Positions 17,036 through 25,745 are shown, numbered from the stretch's first letter. The stretch: DNA of 64,000 nt from Endozoicomonas sp. ISHI1 (GCF_024606225.1 NZ_JAGRPU010000001.1:372001-436000); one strand, 5' to 3'. Notes: a model not told the origin generated them from the letters alone. Numbers and translations: made by a program.

Positions 17036-17911
17036 ATGCAACCAGCCACAATAAAACTCTTCCTCGTCAAGGGCAGCCCGACTGGCCTCCGTACCGCAGA
17101 GATCTCAAACTGGTCAGGCAAGGCCATTGCTGGCCCCCGCAGTGATCTTGATGACTTTCTGAGCCGCCCGGAACTTAAAAGTCCGGGCGTTTATCTGCTC
17201 TCTGGTATTGATGCAGATTCAAATGAGCCTGAGATCTACATTGGTGAAGCAGAGGACGTCTCCAGTCGTCTTAAGCAGCACGCCAAAAATGAAAACAAGG
17301 ACTACTGGGTTCATACATCAGCCTTCGTCAGCAAAGACGACAACCTGACCAAAGCCCATATTCGTTACATTGAAGGAAAGCTGATCCAACAGGCATACAA
17401 CAGCAAGCGAGTGGTTGTGATGAACAGTGCCTCCAGTGGATCACCACTGCCAGAAGCAGATCGCGCGGAGATGGACGTTTTTTTCGACAGGGTGTTGCAA
17501 CTCCTGCCAGTGCTGGGTATTCATCATTTATCAGCTCCCGTAATGACCCAGTCGTCCCAGGCCAGCCAAGGTAAGGCAAAGATAAATGATACGGCTGATC
17601 AAATATTTTTTTGCAAAGGCAAAGGCTTGATGGCTGAAGGGAAACGATCCGAGGATGGCTTCACTGTTTTTGCTGGCTCCCAAGTCGTCAAAGTGCCCAA
17701 CAAGGCCTGTTCAGCAGGCGTTCTCAAGCATTGAGACAGACTGATTGAGAAAGCGATCATCAAACTGGATGGTGATTATTATGTTTTCACAGAAGACTAT
17801 GAATTCAGCAGCCCCAGCACGGCTGCTTCTCTGGTGAAAGGTGGAAGCGTGAATGGTCTTACCGCCTGGGTGGCAGAAAACAATAAAACACTTAAGGAGC
17901 TGGGGAGTTAA
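17036..17911 (+). pseudogene. GIY-YIG nuclease family protein with C-terminal DUF4357, broken by one in-frame stop
   Basis: Residues about 55-115 hold a GIY-YIG-like domain (PGVYLLSG, EIYIGEAEDVSSRLKQH). The DUF4357 domain begins at GFTVFAGSQVVKV and ends, in the same frame, with YYVFTEDYEFSSPSTAAS and NGLTAWVAENNKTL. A TGA at 17732-17734 splits that domain after VLKH. Without it the frame runs to TAA at 17911, 291 residues. The remnant is undamaged otherwise, so the lesion is recent, a sequencing error, or read through. The truncated product alone would be 232 residues. Confidence 0.75.
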
Positions 17912-17976
17912 TCTCTCCCTTTGGCTTTAATCAAGGCCTGCTCCCTCTTGCCGCAGGCTCAATGAAGTGAGGCAAT

Positions 17977-18504
17977 ATGGATATTATTAGTACCTCTCTG
18001 GCTACAATCATTACAGCAATGTCAGGCAGTATTACTGACAGTTATATTGAAAATGCTAATGCTGAAATAACGAGCCGGGTTATCCAGCACCAAGGACAGG
18101 ATATTTATTTTGAGCATCAGGTATGGAGAATCCGAAATAGCAGCGTCTGCCAGAACAAGCACCAGAAAATCACTGAATTTTCTCAGTGCACTCTCGCGGC
18201 CAAAGCGGCATTTATTGAAATCTGTCAGGCCCACCAGCACAAGAACTATAAAGCCCATAAGGCAAAGTCGATGGTGAGAATGTTCTGTCAGGCTGCGTCA
18301 AACTTCAAACCCACCATCGCAATGATCCAGCCCTCCTCCCCCGCATCCAGTAAAACCAAAATAGATAACACTGAACTGATTGAAGCAAAGCAAAACTGCT
18401 CAGCATTGATTCTCGAAAGTCAAATGTCTAACGACCCGTTTATGGAAGCAAAGCGAGCTGATGCCTGCAAAAAATACAAACAACTTTCCACAAAACAACA
18501 ATAA
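17977..18504 (+). CDS. conserved hypothetical protein, Cys-containing
   Basis: A 175-residue protein with SVCQNKHQKITEFSQCTLAAK, MVRMFCQAASNFKPTIA and EAKRADACKKYKQL. The spacing of the four or five cysteines and the FKPT motif look like those of small gammaproteobacterial proteins that I can recall but not name. A weak hydrophobic N terminus (ISTSLATIITAMSGS) is not a clear signal peptide. A GAGG ribosome site precedes the ATG. It sits just upstream of a restriction endonuclease remnant. Function unknown. Confidence 0.55.
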   Translation: MDIISTSLATIITAMSGSITDSYIENANAEITSRVIQHQGQDIYFEHQVWRIRNSSVCQNKHQKITEFSQCTLAAKAAFIEICQAHQHKNYKAHKAKSMVRMFCQAASNFKPTIAMIQPSSPASSKTKIDNTELIEAKQNCSALILESQMSNDPFMEAKRADACKKYKQLSTKQQ

Positions 18505-18517
18505 GGCTTGAGCAGTT

Positions 18518-18714
18518 ATGACCCGTAAGCGATCTTTTCTGGACGACCTCAGCACACTCCCCTGGTGGTTCAACCTGATACTGGCAATACTTTCCTACTT
18601 TCTCCTCAATGTGGTTCTGTCATGGTAAAGCGCACTGCGAAAGAGGGAAGCAACAAAGGTAAGCAATTCTGGAGGTGCAGCAGATTTCCTGCTTGTAGAG
18701 GTATTCGCAGTTAA
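18518..18714 (+). pseudogene. internally deleted restriction-endonuclease-like gene (Mrr type with topoisomerase zinc finger)
   Basis: Two fragments of one gene are fused out of frame. The first, 18518-18628, gives MTRKRSFLDDLSTLPWWFN and a membrane helix, the usual opening of these proteins. The second, 18622-18714, gives MVKRTAKEGSNKGKQFWRC, then SRFPACRGIR, which is the C-terminal topoisomerase-type zinc ribbon (MVxRTAKxGxNxGxQFWGCSxFPxCRG). The central Mrr nuclease domain is gone. The junction is at about 18622-18628. Confidence 0.75.
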
Positions 18715-18970
18715 ACGGACGCTTCATACTGCGCCAAATCCGGCGCAGCCCCCTTTACCTCTCCCCCCTGAATAAAAGCCTTCTGCCCTACTCCCAAAGA
18801 CTCACCTTTCACTGTCATGATTGAACCATCCCTTAGCTCTGCCTGACTGGTTCCACTACCATTGAGTGAGGTGATAGTAGCTATCACCTTGCTTCCTTCA
18901 GGGATCAGTGATTTGAACTGTTGCCAGATGTTAGTGGTGGCCTTGATTGTTCCTTCTGCTCTTCCCTTAA
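18711..18970 (-). pseudogene. 3' fragment of a phage-tail-cluster gene
   Basis: The minus strand encodes NIWQQFKSLIPEGSKVIATI, TSLNGSGTSQAELRDGS and GVGQKAFIQGGEVKGAAPDL to a stop at 18711. This resembles small hypothetical proteins in tail-gene clusters of gammaproteobacterial phages. The frame continues upstream only into the cspA-like terminator (codons MPRGFAFFAF), so the true start is lost. It overlaps the 3' end of the endonuclease remnant by 4 bp. Confidence 0.5.
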
Positions 18971-18972
18971 AC

Positions 18973-19007
18973 GCAAAAAAGGCAAAACCCCGCGGCATTG
19001 CCTTTTC
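18973..19007 (-). terminator. rho-independent terminator of the cspA-like gene
   Basis: On the minus strand AAGGCAA pairs with TTGCCTT and a TTTTTGC run follows, about 50 bp past the stop codon at 19058. Confidence 0.65.
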
Positions 19008-19057
19008 AGCTTCACGGCATGTGAAGCAGATCAGCTACATAATATGCAGCTCAATCT

Positions 19058-19264
19058 TTACAGAGGACGGATGTCTTCTGCCTGAGGACCTTTCTGGCCC
19101 TGGGTCACTCGAAATTCAACCTGCTGGCCTTCAGTCAGGGTTTTGAAACCGTCGCCAACGATCTGACGGAAATGGGCAAACACGTCAGGACCATTCTCCT
19201 GAGCGATGAAACCAAAACCTTTCTCTTCATTGAACCACTTAACAGTACCAGTAGTAGTAGACAT
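19058..19264 (-). CDS. cold-shock protein, CspA family
   Basis: The 68-residue protein is a single cold-shock domain: [17 protein letters not shown] (RNP1 is KGFGFI), then DVFAHFRQI (RNP2, with Ala in place of the commoner Val) and [13 protein letters not shown]. Such proteins bind single-stranded RNA as chaperones. The ATG at 19264 follows AGGA with seven bases between, and is preferred over an in-frame start at 19312. It sits alone between phage and toxin-antitoxin remnants and looks intact. Confidence 0.93.
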   Translation of the reverse strand: MSTTTGTVKWFNEEKGFGFIAQENGPDVFAHFRQIVGDGFKTLTEGQQVEFRVTQGQKGPQAEDIRPL

Positions 19265-19693
19265 AATCATATCCTGATTTTTTAAAGCAAAATACCTTGC
19301 CGTGTATGTCACGGATAAGGCGGTAGAGCTAGAAGTTTTGTTATCGCTTATGAAGAACAGGACGAGCCACTACGCTCGGAACACTAAATCTATACATAAA
19401 GAATCAAACGCACTTATAACCTGGTGCCCATTTTACATGGCTTTGAGCTTTTAACAACGAGTATGAAACAATCATTAACGGCGGTAACTACTCATTTAGC
19501 ATTAATTCTGTGAGTAGTGCCTTTCCAGCTCGATGGTTTGTACCACTCGTCCAGAATCCGTTTTTACGCTTGTTGAAAGACACAACGCCCTCCAACTTTC
19601 TGCATCCTCCTATACCTCGACTAAAACAGTTGAGGAGCGACATCAGTGTCGTGAAAAGCCGGTGGGTGTAGATCTGGCAGACTGATAGCCGTC
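19265..19693. other. upstream region of the cspA-like gene
   Basis: No gene is supported in these 430 bases. CspA-type genes often have long structured leaders, and the region fits that, but I cannot identify a cold box or a clear promoter by eye. Confidence 0.35.
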
Positions 19694-19987
19694 TTACGCC
19701 TGAAATGTTTCAGAGATATCCTGTCTGCCCATAATCCGAACAATCAGGACATAATCTTCCTGAATTTGGTAATAAATGGAGTGAGAACCGTAAACGCTCA
19801 TAAGGTATCCCTTGCGGATATGCTCCACTGCCGGGTAGTGAAGTGGAAAGTTCACTAATTCTGTCAAACGGGCCTACAAGCTATCGTGGTAATGAAGTGC
19901 CTGATCCAGGCCAAAGTTATCAATGCCAAACTCAAGGATGCGTTCTATATCCAAAGCAGCTTCATTTGATAGCTTATAACTCGCCAT
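19694..19987 (-). pseudogene. parE: ParE-type toxin, interrupted by a stop codon
   Basis: From ATG 19987 the frame reads MASYKLSNEAALDIERILE, GLDQALHYHDSL, then TAG, then ARLTELVNFPLHYPAVEHI, YLMSVYGSHSIYYQIQED and MGRQDISETFQA to a stop at 19694. This is a whole RelE/ParE-fold protein of 98 codons with a single in-frame TAG at residue 36. The catalytically important C-terminal half is therefore not made. Its start is also fused in frame to the antitoxin. Confidence 0.8.
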
Positions 19988-20224
19988 TTTTACGTTTTCG
20001 CTCAAGTACCGGGCCACTATGTCTTCAGGAGTTAATTCGCTGATACCACTGTTTTCTCCTTTGATCAGTGCATCACGGATCGCTTCGAGTTCACTTTTTC
20101 TGGATCGGGCTTGTCTGATCAGGTCATTAATGACATCGCTTTTACTACTGTACTTTTTGCTGTCAACCTGAGCCTTGAGCCACTTATCGTTGGGCTCGGT
20201 AAACGTGATGCTTTGTCTGGGCAT
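19874..20224 (-). CDS. parD: ParD-type antitoxin fused to the first residues of ParE
   Basis: The N terminus MPRQSITFTEPNDKWLKAQV and SDVINDLIRQARSRKSELEA form a ribbon-helix-helix antitoxin domain with a toxin-binding tail. No stop separates it from the toxin start (SENVK-MASYKLS), so the product runs on into 35 residues of ParE and ends at the TAG in that gene. ParD and ParE normally overlap in different frames, so a small indel probably caused the fusion. The ATG at 20224 has an AAGGAGAG site. DNA-binding activity may persist. Confidence 0.75.
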   Translation of the reverse strand: MPRQSITFTEPNDKWLKAQVDSKKYSSKSDVINDLIRQARSRKSELEAIRDALIKGENSGISELTPEDIVARYLSENVKMASYKLSNEAALDIERILEFGIDNFGLDQALHYHDSL

Positions 20225-20342
20225 GAGACTCTCTCCTTGGTTCATATATGCACCGTTTTAGCACCAAAACAGAAAAATGCATCTCGTTTATGCACAGATT
20301 TTGTATTTCCCATTGGAAAGGAACACCTGTGAATTTTAGCGA

Positions 20343-21087
20343 CTAGCCCGCCAGATCAAGTTGCATGAACAAACTCAGCCCAGATCCTGAAATCGCCGTA
20401 TTCGCCAGCACATCCAGTTGAAGAGGAATGCTGGCAGAGTCATCAGAGATAAAGCCCAGATTCTGTACTGGAGAGAACTTCACTCGATGTACCCGTATGT
20501 TAAAGGGCAACCCCTACTGAGCATCATTCAACCCTTCCATAACCAAGGTAAACTCTCGCCCGGACTCTACGAGTGCTTGTACCATATTAGCCTTGAGTAG
20601 GGTGAACTGACATTGATGCCCTGGTCATCAACACCCCCCACCTTCAATGACCTGAATACCAGATTTCATCAGTTGCTAGTCATTACCTTCTAACAGTATG
20701 GTATCCAGACTGTCTTTCACCGTGATAGCCTGACTCAAATCAGGTAACCGCTGCAAAGGAATCAGTTCACCCGCCACACCATAGGTTTTTTGCGCTGCAT
20801 CAGTCGCCGCCGTGATCGAAGCCACAGTAAGACTGCCTCGAAGTGCCAGGGAGATGTTGCTGGCAGTGAAATCATGGGCTATCAGATTGACAGTAATGCC
20901 GGACACCCGACTGATAACATTACGATAGCCACCACCGCCCATATAGTTTTTCAACTCTTTGCGATCTTCTCCAAAGCTGAAGTTAAATTCGCTGACATTG
21001 CCAATGGGCAACAGAGATGCGGAGTTGTCGTAAGGCTGAATATGGATGCTGCCTGCGCCGATAAAAACTACGATCCATCGTAGACAT
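20343..21087 (-). pseudogene. phage tail protein gene with several lesions
   Basis: Starting at ATG 21087 (AGGAG upstream) the opening MSTMDRSF shifts frame at a T run and continues IGAGSIHIQPYDNSASLLPIG, FGEDRKELKNYMGGGG and SGITVNLIAHDFTASN, to EGND. A TAG follows (about 20674-20678), then QLMKSGIQVIEGGG. A later part, MVQALVESGREFTLVMEG, NIRVHRVKFSPVQNLGFIS and GSGLSLFMQLDLAG, ends at 20343. The order and content match a phage major tail protein. At least one frameshift and two stops make it a pseudogene. Confidence 0.7.
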
Positions 21088-21137
21088 GGTTTTTCTCCTA
21101 TCCTGTAGGCCACGAGTTTATCGTGGGAGGGTTTTAC

Positions 21138-21521
21138 ATGTTTGAACTGCTGTTTGAACAGCTCAATGTGTTTGGTAGGCAGTTAGAGGTTTGTTGTCAG
21201 AGTCCAATGACTGGCTTCTTTCGAAACGGATATTGCCATACCTGTCCAGAGGACTTTGGCAGTCATACAGTCTGCGCCCGGATGACCGATGAATTCCTGC
21301 AATTTTCCCTGTCCAAAGGTAACGACCTCATCACACCTAATCCTGCGTTTGGCTTTCCCGGCCTGAAAGCCGGTGACCGCTGGTGTCTATGCGTAAGTCG
21401 TTGGGTAGAGGCTCATAAGGCAGGTGTCGCTCCGCCGGTTTACCTGGCTGCGACCAATATGGCAGCACTTGAAATGGTTGACTTGGCGACGCTGGAGCAG
21501 ATGGCATTGGATTGTTATTAA
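21138..21521 (+). CDS. DUF2237 family protein
   Basis: The 127-residue protein matches DUF2237: NVFGRQLEVCCQSPMTGFFR, GYCHTCPEDFGSHTVCARMT, EFLQFSLSKGNDL and FPGLKAGDRWCLCVSRW, then GVAPPVYLAAT. The pattern of conserved Cys, Trp and Gly-Asn-Asp is typical. Function is unknown in the family. The ATG at 21138 follows GGGAGG. It lies next to phage debris but looks like an ordinary conserved gene. Confidence 0.85.
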   Translation: MFELLFEQLNVFGRQLEVCCQSPMTGFFRNGYCHTCPEDFGSHTVCARMTDEFLQFSLSKGNDLITPNPAFGFPGLKAGDRWCLCVSRWVEAHKAGVAPPVYLAATNMAALEMVDLATLEQMALDCY

Positions 21522-21653
21522 ACGACGACTTAAATGTATAGCTACAAGTCAGCAAACGAAAGATGGACATTACTTGGGGCAATATCGAACCGGGTTTCAC
21601 TGAAGCTGATATTTCGGGCTTCTGGAGTGAAGCGTTGTTTGGTGGTGAATAGC

Positions 21654-21992
21654 TCACGGACAGGGCGGGTTAAATCCAGCAGGGTGTAAGTCAATACTTC
21701 CATCATTCTCAACGCCTGAATGGTAGTAAACAAACCACTCTCGAAATAACCCGGTCGGTACTGGCATTACCCCATCCCAAGTTGCGACTTCATTATCACA
21801 TACGCTGAAACCATAACCTCCAGACACGTCTGGCGTCGAATCTGGAAGATTACTCAGTGCACATTGAAGCTCTTTTATGAATTGTTTCTGCCGTTTTGTT
21901 ACTGACTCCTGTTGCCAAAGCCAATCCCCAAGCTTTATTGCAGCTTCAATCAGCGGCTGTTCTTCTGGCAGAATTTGAAATTTATTTCTCAT
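21654..21992 (-). CDS. hypothetical protein, possibly frameshifted
   Basis: The 112-residue frame MRNKFQILPEEQPLIEAAI … GVMPVPTGLFREWFVYYHSG ends FNPPCP. A second minus-strand frame (21542-21733) overlaps the end and carries LDLTRPVRELFTTKQ and RNISFSETRFDIAPSN. Both look protein-like, so a single longer gene may have been split by a frameshift near 21700. There is no clear ribosome site and no recognised domain. Confidence 0.4.
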   Translation of the reverse strand: MRNKFQILPEEQPLIEAAIKLGDWLWQQESVTKRQKQFIKELQCALSNLPDSTPDVSGGYGFSVCDNEVATWDGVMPVPTGLFREWFVYYHSGVENDGSIDLHPAGFNPPCP

Positions 21993-22320
21993 TTTTGTAT
22001 CTAGAGTTTATGTACTTAATTCAATATTAGTCTGTGCGTTCCAGCTCCCTGTGGCTACCTTGTGATCAATAACAAACTCGTAAACGACCTCCAGCCCAAA
22101 AACTAAACTAAAGTACTGTTTTAAAAAGAAAAAACAAAGTGGAGGAAGTGACACCCCGGTTCCTCCAAAAAACCAAGAAGAGAGAAAAACAGAGAGGAAC
22201 AGGAGGAAAAACAGTGAAAAAGCCCGTTTTGCAAAACCGGCAAAAGTTGCAAAAACCCTTTAAACGTAGGGCTAAAACAGAAAAACCCTGTAGACGACAG
22301 ACTACAGGGTTTTTGATATA
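21993..22320. other. intergenic region before the tRNA pair
   Basis: No supported gene. A plus-strand frame at 22139-22378 runs into the antisense of tRNA-Asp and is an artefact. The sequence CCCTGTAG/CTACAGGG around 22287-22310 forms a hairpin followed by TTTTTG on the plus strand and may be a terminator. Confidence 0.45.
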
Positions 22321-22397
22321 TGGCGGACCGGACGGGACTCGAACCCGCGACCTCCGGCGTGACAGGCCGGCATTCTAACCAACTGAACTACCGGTCC
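22321..22397 (-). tRNA. tRNA-Asp (anticodon GTC)
   Basis: A full 77-nt cloverleaf on the minus strand: GGACCGG acceptor, GTTCAGTTGGTTAGAAT D arm, GCCTGTCACGC anticodon arm with GTC, GGGTTCGAGTCCC T arm and encoded CCA. It lies 65 bp from tRNA-Val. Confidence 0.96.
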
Positions 22398-22462
22398 GCT
22401 GCATTTTTCACACACTGATTTACCAAACTGAGTATGCGGTCACGCAATTTCTTTCGAAAAAC

Positions 22463-22538
22463 TGGTGGGTGATGACGGGATCGAACCGCCGACCCTCTGC
22501 TTGTAAGGCAGATGCTCTCCCAGCTGAGCTAATCACCC
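22463..22538 (-). tRNA. tRNA-Val (anticodon TAC)
   Basis: A full 76-nt cloverleaf on the minus strand: GGGTGAT acceptor, AGCTCAGCTGGGAGAGC D arm, CTGCCTTACAAGCAG anticodon arm with TAC, CGGTTCGATCCCG T arm, encoded CCA. It is probably transcribed with tRNA-Asp. Confidence 0.97.
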
Positions 22539-22830
22539 GATTTCTTTGCGCGATGCATTGCGCTGAAGTCATGCGAATACTATGTAGATCAGGTGGTAGT
22601 GTCAAGGGCAGAAGCATGTAAAAAAACAGAACTTTAGCACTCTGACTATGAATTTCTTTGTGCTCTCAGCATTAGCGAACAGCCTTAATGGGTTATCGCA
22701 ATGCCTGAGTCCAATTTTGAAGTTCAAACACTCCCTTTAGAATTCAAAAAAGTACAAACACTTAATCTAAATAACTGCCGCTTATTGAGAGATGTTAGGG
22801 CCTGGGATTAAGCCCTTTCACCAAGCAGGA
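22539..22830. other. intergenic region between tRNA-Val and gspM
   Basis: About 290 AT-rich bases. They should hold the tRNA promoter and the end of the gsp transcript. I see no gene and no clear terminator. Confidence 0.3.
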
Positions 22831-23340
22831 TCAGTTCGCAAGATGCATATAGACTTTTACTCGGCCTTCCTCTTTACCTCGGTCGATTTTGATTTGTTGG
22901 ATAATCACTTCATAGCGGGTATCTAAAACAACCATCCAGGCCAACAGCTTCTGATAAGCTGCATCTTCGACCCAAACTCCTAAACCTTTACGATCCGGTT
23001 GAACACGACTCAGTGTCAGATCTGATTGTTTGGCACTGCTCGATACAATCGAAGAAAGGTCTTTTTTAGCAGCTGCAGACCTTTGTTTCCTATGAGCCTG
23101 TTTTGCCTGATCAATATTCTCTGCCATCCAGTCATAAATGGATTGTTGATGAGCGAACTCTTCCTGCTGTTTTTCACTCCATGCAGTGATGGGCTCCCAA
23201 ACGAATAGATAGGCTGCAGCCAACAGAAGGACAGCCGTCAGAAAATGCATTGCTCTACGATCTTTTTGTGACATTAGCTCATACTTAGCCTGAAGCTGGA
23301 GCCAGAGCGGACTTCTTTCGAGTAGATGGGTCAGTTTCAT
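22831..23340 (-). CDS. gspM: type II secretion system protein M
   Basis: GspM is an inner-membrane protein that binds GspL and helps assemble the secretion platform. The 169 residues have a cytoplasmic start, one transmembrane helix at about 30-50 (AMHFLTAVLLLAAAYLFVWEP) and a periplasmic ferredoxin-like domain. The ATG at 23340 follows AGGTGA; an in-frame GTG at 23349 overlaps the gspL stop. It is last in the gspEFGHIJKLM run. No gspN or gspO follows. Confidence 0.88.
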   Translation of the reverse strand: MKLTHLLERSPLWLQLQAKYELMSQKDRRAMHFLTAVLLLAAAYLFVWEPITAWSEKQQEEFAHQQSIYDWMAENIDQAKQAHRKQRSAAAKKDLSSIVSSSAKQSDLTLSRVQPDRKGLGVWVEDAAYQKLLAWMVVLDTRYEVIIQQIKIDRGKEEGRVKVYMHLAN

Positions 23341-23345
23341 CAGCT

Positions 23346-24758
23346 TCACCTGCCTATGGTCATACGGGCATTGACGCCCGCTTTTTCCTGAATTGCACTG
23401 TCCAATCGTGCGCTCAGCCCGGACGATTTTACTGCTGCCAGAAGCTTATCAATTCCTTCAAGACTGTCTGCTTTCAACTCCAGCACCATCTTTCCTGAAG
23501 CATCATTGAAATCCATGCTGACCGGCTTCAGCTTAAAATCAGGTAAAGAAGATGACACAGCAGAAACCTGTTGCAACAGAGGTAAGAAGGCTTCTCCACT
23601 GACCTTTTGCCCTGCATTTTTCAATCGACTTTCCATGCGTCCCTTCAAGTTAATACTTCCAGCTGAATGGGCCTGAGCCTCGAGCACCTGCTGATCCTGT
23701 GGAAAGACTTCCAGGTAGAGCGCGGCGGACTCCTGCCAGTAATCCTGTGCTTTTTGTTGATACATCAACCCTTCCCCGACTTTTAAGCCCAACTCAAGCA
23801 GTAGCCAGATGGAAGCCACCAAGGCAAGAGGCTTCCAGCGACGCATCTTGCGGCTAGCCCTTTTAGGACATTGATAGGGGCCATGACGAAGATCCACTAA
23901 TTCGGCTGATTTTCTGGAAGAAAAATACAACGACGCCAGATATTCAAAAGCAGTATTGGTCAATGGTTCTTCTACCACCAGCCAGCCGTTTTCATCCAAG
24001 CATCGTTTCACTTGTTCTCTCTTCTCAGTAGCCAATGGCACCAGACCATCTGCAAATTTTATTCTGGCACTCACAAGAGCTTCAGAATCTTCAGCTACCA
24101 GCTCCTCATCAGTCTGAAGAATGTCTTCAGTGGTTTTTTCTCCCCAATGGCTCAGAACAAACCTAAGTGCTTCATAGTCAAGGCAAACAGTGGAATGGTC
24201 AGGAGCGGAAAGAATGCAGGAATCATTTTCAAGAAGGAGGTTTAATTCCCGCGGCACGCCCTGCAAAAACTGAAGTTCAGCGATAACTTGCTGGGCAGAA
24301 ATCCCCTGCTCTTCAAGACAGGATAATAGAGACTGCATCTGTTCATGTGGAACAGCTGAAACGGAAACCTGGTCACTCTTGCGGTGTTGATAGCTGGCCA
24401 GATGCATAGACTCAATGTCATCGGCCAACTCTTCTTCAATCATAAAGGGCAGCGCGGTTGAAAGATGCTTTCGCTGGCCGCTATTGATAGGCAACTGCTT
24501 GTGAATGACCAGAGTCCCTGGCAGAAGCACTACCACCTGTTCCGGCATTTCTTCTTCCAAGGTGGATTCGTCCAGCTCTGTGTCATCTGGTTTCTGAATA
24601 ACAAACCGAACCCAGTCATTTTTGACTTGTCCCAGTTCAGAAATATGGAGATCCTCGGAAAGCTGCCCATTCTCGGCAAAAGCCCCCCACTGAACTCGAC
24701 TGTTTGGCTCAATCCGGGAAACCGGTGGGGGTATCCGAATCAACAGGATGTTTTTCAT
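23346..24758 (-). CDS. gspL: type II secretion system protein L
   Basis: GspL links the cytoplasmic ATPase GspE to the inner membrane. The 470-residue protein has an actin-like cytoplasmic domain (about 1-310), a transmembrane helix at about 313-330 (WKPLALVASIWLLLELGLKV) and a periplasmic ferredoxin-like domain that pairs with GspM. It is somewhat longer than the usual 380-430. It follows gspK after 9 bp and overlaps the upstream reading of gspM, consistent with one operon. Confidence 0.9.
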   Translation of the reverse strand: MKNILLIRIPPPVSRIEPNSRVQWGAFAENGQLSEDLHISELGQVKNDWVRFVIQKPDDTELDESTLEEEMPEQVVVLLPGTLVIHKQLPINSGQRKHLSTALPFMIEEELADDIESMHLASYQHRKSDQVSVSAVPHEQMQSLLSCLEEQGISAQQVIAELQFLQGVPRELNLLLENDSCILSAPDHSTVCLDYEALRFVLSHWGEKTTEDILQTDEELVAEDSEALVSARIKFADGLVPLATEKREQVKRCLDENGWLVVEEPLTNTAFEYLASLYFSSRKSAELVDLRHGPYQCPKRASRKMRRWKPLALVASIWLLLELGLKVGEGLMYQQKAQDYWQESAALYLEVFPQDQQVLEAQAHSAGSINLKGRMESRLKNAGQKVSGEAFLPLLQQVSAVSSSLPDFKLKPVSMDFNDASGKMVLELKADSLEGIDKLLAAVKSSGLSARLDSAIQEKAGVNARMTIGR

Positions 24759-24767
24759 TATTAGACC

Positions 24768-25745
24768 TCAGGATTCCTTCTTGGCACTTACCCAATAGTC
24801 GTTGGGTCCAATCTCACGACCGGCGATTTGAACCTTTCCCTCTGCATTACGATACATAAGGGTTTTTAAATAGAATGCAGTATCTCGATACGTTGCCTTG
24901 ATGTAAGCAGTGAAATATTGGCTGGCAACATCCAGAGGCACTTCTTTAAGAGCAGCAGTTTTGTCTTTCAGGGCTGGTAGCCTGGCCAGATCTTCCAGTC
25001 TGGGGAACCCTTCTGCACTCCGAGCATCAATAATAGCCTCTACATCCCCTTCTGTGAGTTTATCAGACAGGGCGCCAATCACTTCGGGCAAAGCTGCGTT
25101 AACGTTGATCCTGGAAGTCTTAGGCAAAACGGCCACCAGAGGCGCTAACAATTCAAACTCAGCACTGCCAACCCCCTGAATCAGTCTTAACTCCGATACT
25201 GAAACAAACGGAGCATCGGCCGTTCTTCGCGGCGGTTCCATGACGAGATAATTATTATCTTCTCCACCGGATTCTGAGGGTTCCTGATCATCGTCGATCC
25301 AGTCCTTGATGGCTGCGGCAATCTCTGAACTAAGCCCCAGGTTATGCAGTATTTTCTCAAACATACCTACAAACTTTTGGCCGTCCAGCGCTTCTGCAGC
25401 GAGCCAGTTCAGGTTAAACCGACTGGTTTCATCAACAATGACCAGCTCGATATCCCCCTGATCAGGGGCGTAGCCTACTTCCCGTATATTCCAGCGTTCA
25501 CTTTCGTGATCCATAAATTTTTTCTTTTTCTTGTCGTCTTCCGCATCCTGCTCAAGTAATAAAGCAACATATTGTTCAGCCCCCAGAGCCAAATGTCTGG
25601 CCTGAATACGCTCAAGATAATGGGTGTTCTTCTCAGTATGCAGCCACAGGCTGGTTACCATCTGAGAAGCCATTAGCGTAATCATGGCGAAGATCAGGAG
25701 CACGTAGATCAAAGCAATGCCACGCTGCCGTTTAACTGACCTCAT
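24768..25745 (-). CDS. gspK: type II secretion system minor pseudopilin K
   Basis: GspK caps the pseudopilus tip with GspI and GspJ. The 325-residue protein begins with a short leader, RGIALIYVLLIFAMITLMASQM, which is the prepilin-type helix after the GspO cleavage Gly. A large periplasmic domain follows, with the calcium-binding and SAM-like regions characteristic of GspK (IKDWIDDDQEPSESGGEDNNY; LPEVIGALSD). Its ATG overlaps the gspJ stop region by one base. Confidence 0.92.
   Translation of the reverse strand: MRSVKRQRGIALIYVLLIFAMITLMASQMVTSLWLHTEKNTHYLERIQARHLALGAEQYVALLLEQDAEDDKKKKKFMDHESERWNIREVGYAPDQGDIELVIVDETSRFNLNWLAAEALDGQKFVGMFEKILHNLGLSSEIAAAIKDWIDDDQEPSESGGEDNNYLVMEPPRRTADAPFVSVSELRLIQGVGSAEFELLAPLVAVLPKTSRINVNAALPEVIGALSDKLTEGDVEAIIDARSAEGFPRLEDLARLPALKDKTAALKEVPLDVASQYFTAYIKATYRDTAFYLKTLMYRNAEGKVQIAGREIGPNDYWVSAKKES

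Noticed and set aside
22139..22378. Plus-strand frame ending in a GPDGTRTRDLRRDRPAF-type sequence
   Set aside because: The tail is the antisense reading of tRNA-Asp, a known annotation artefact.
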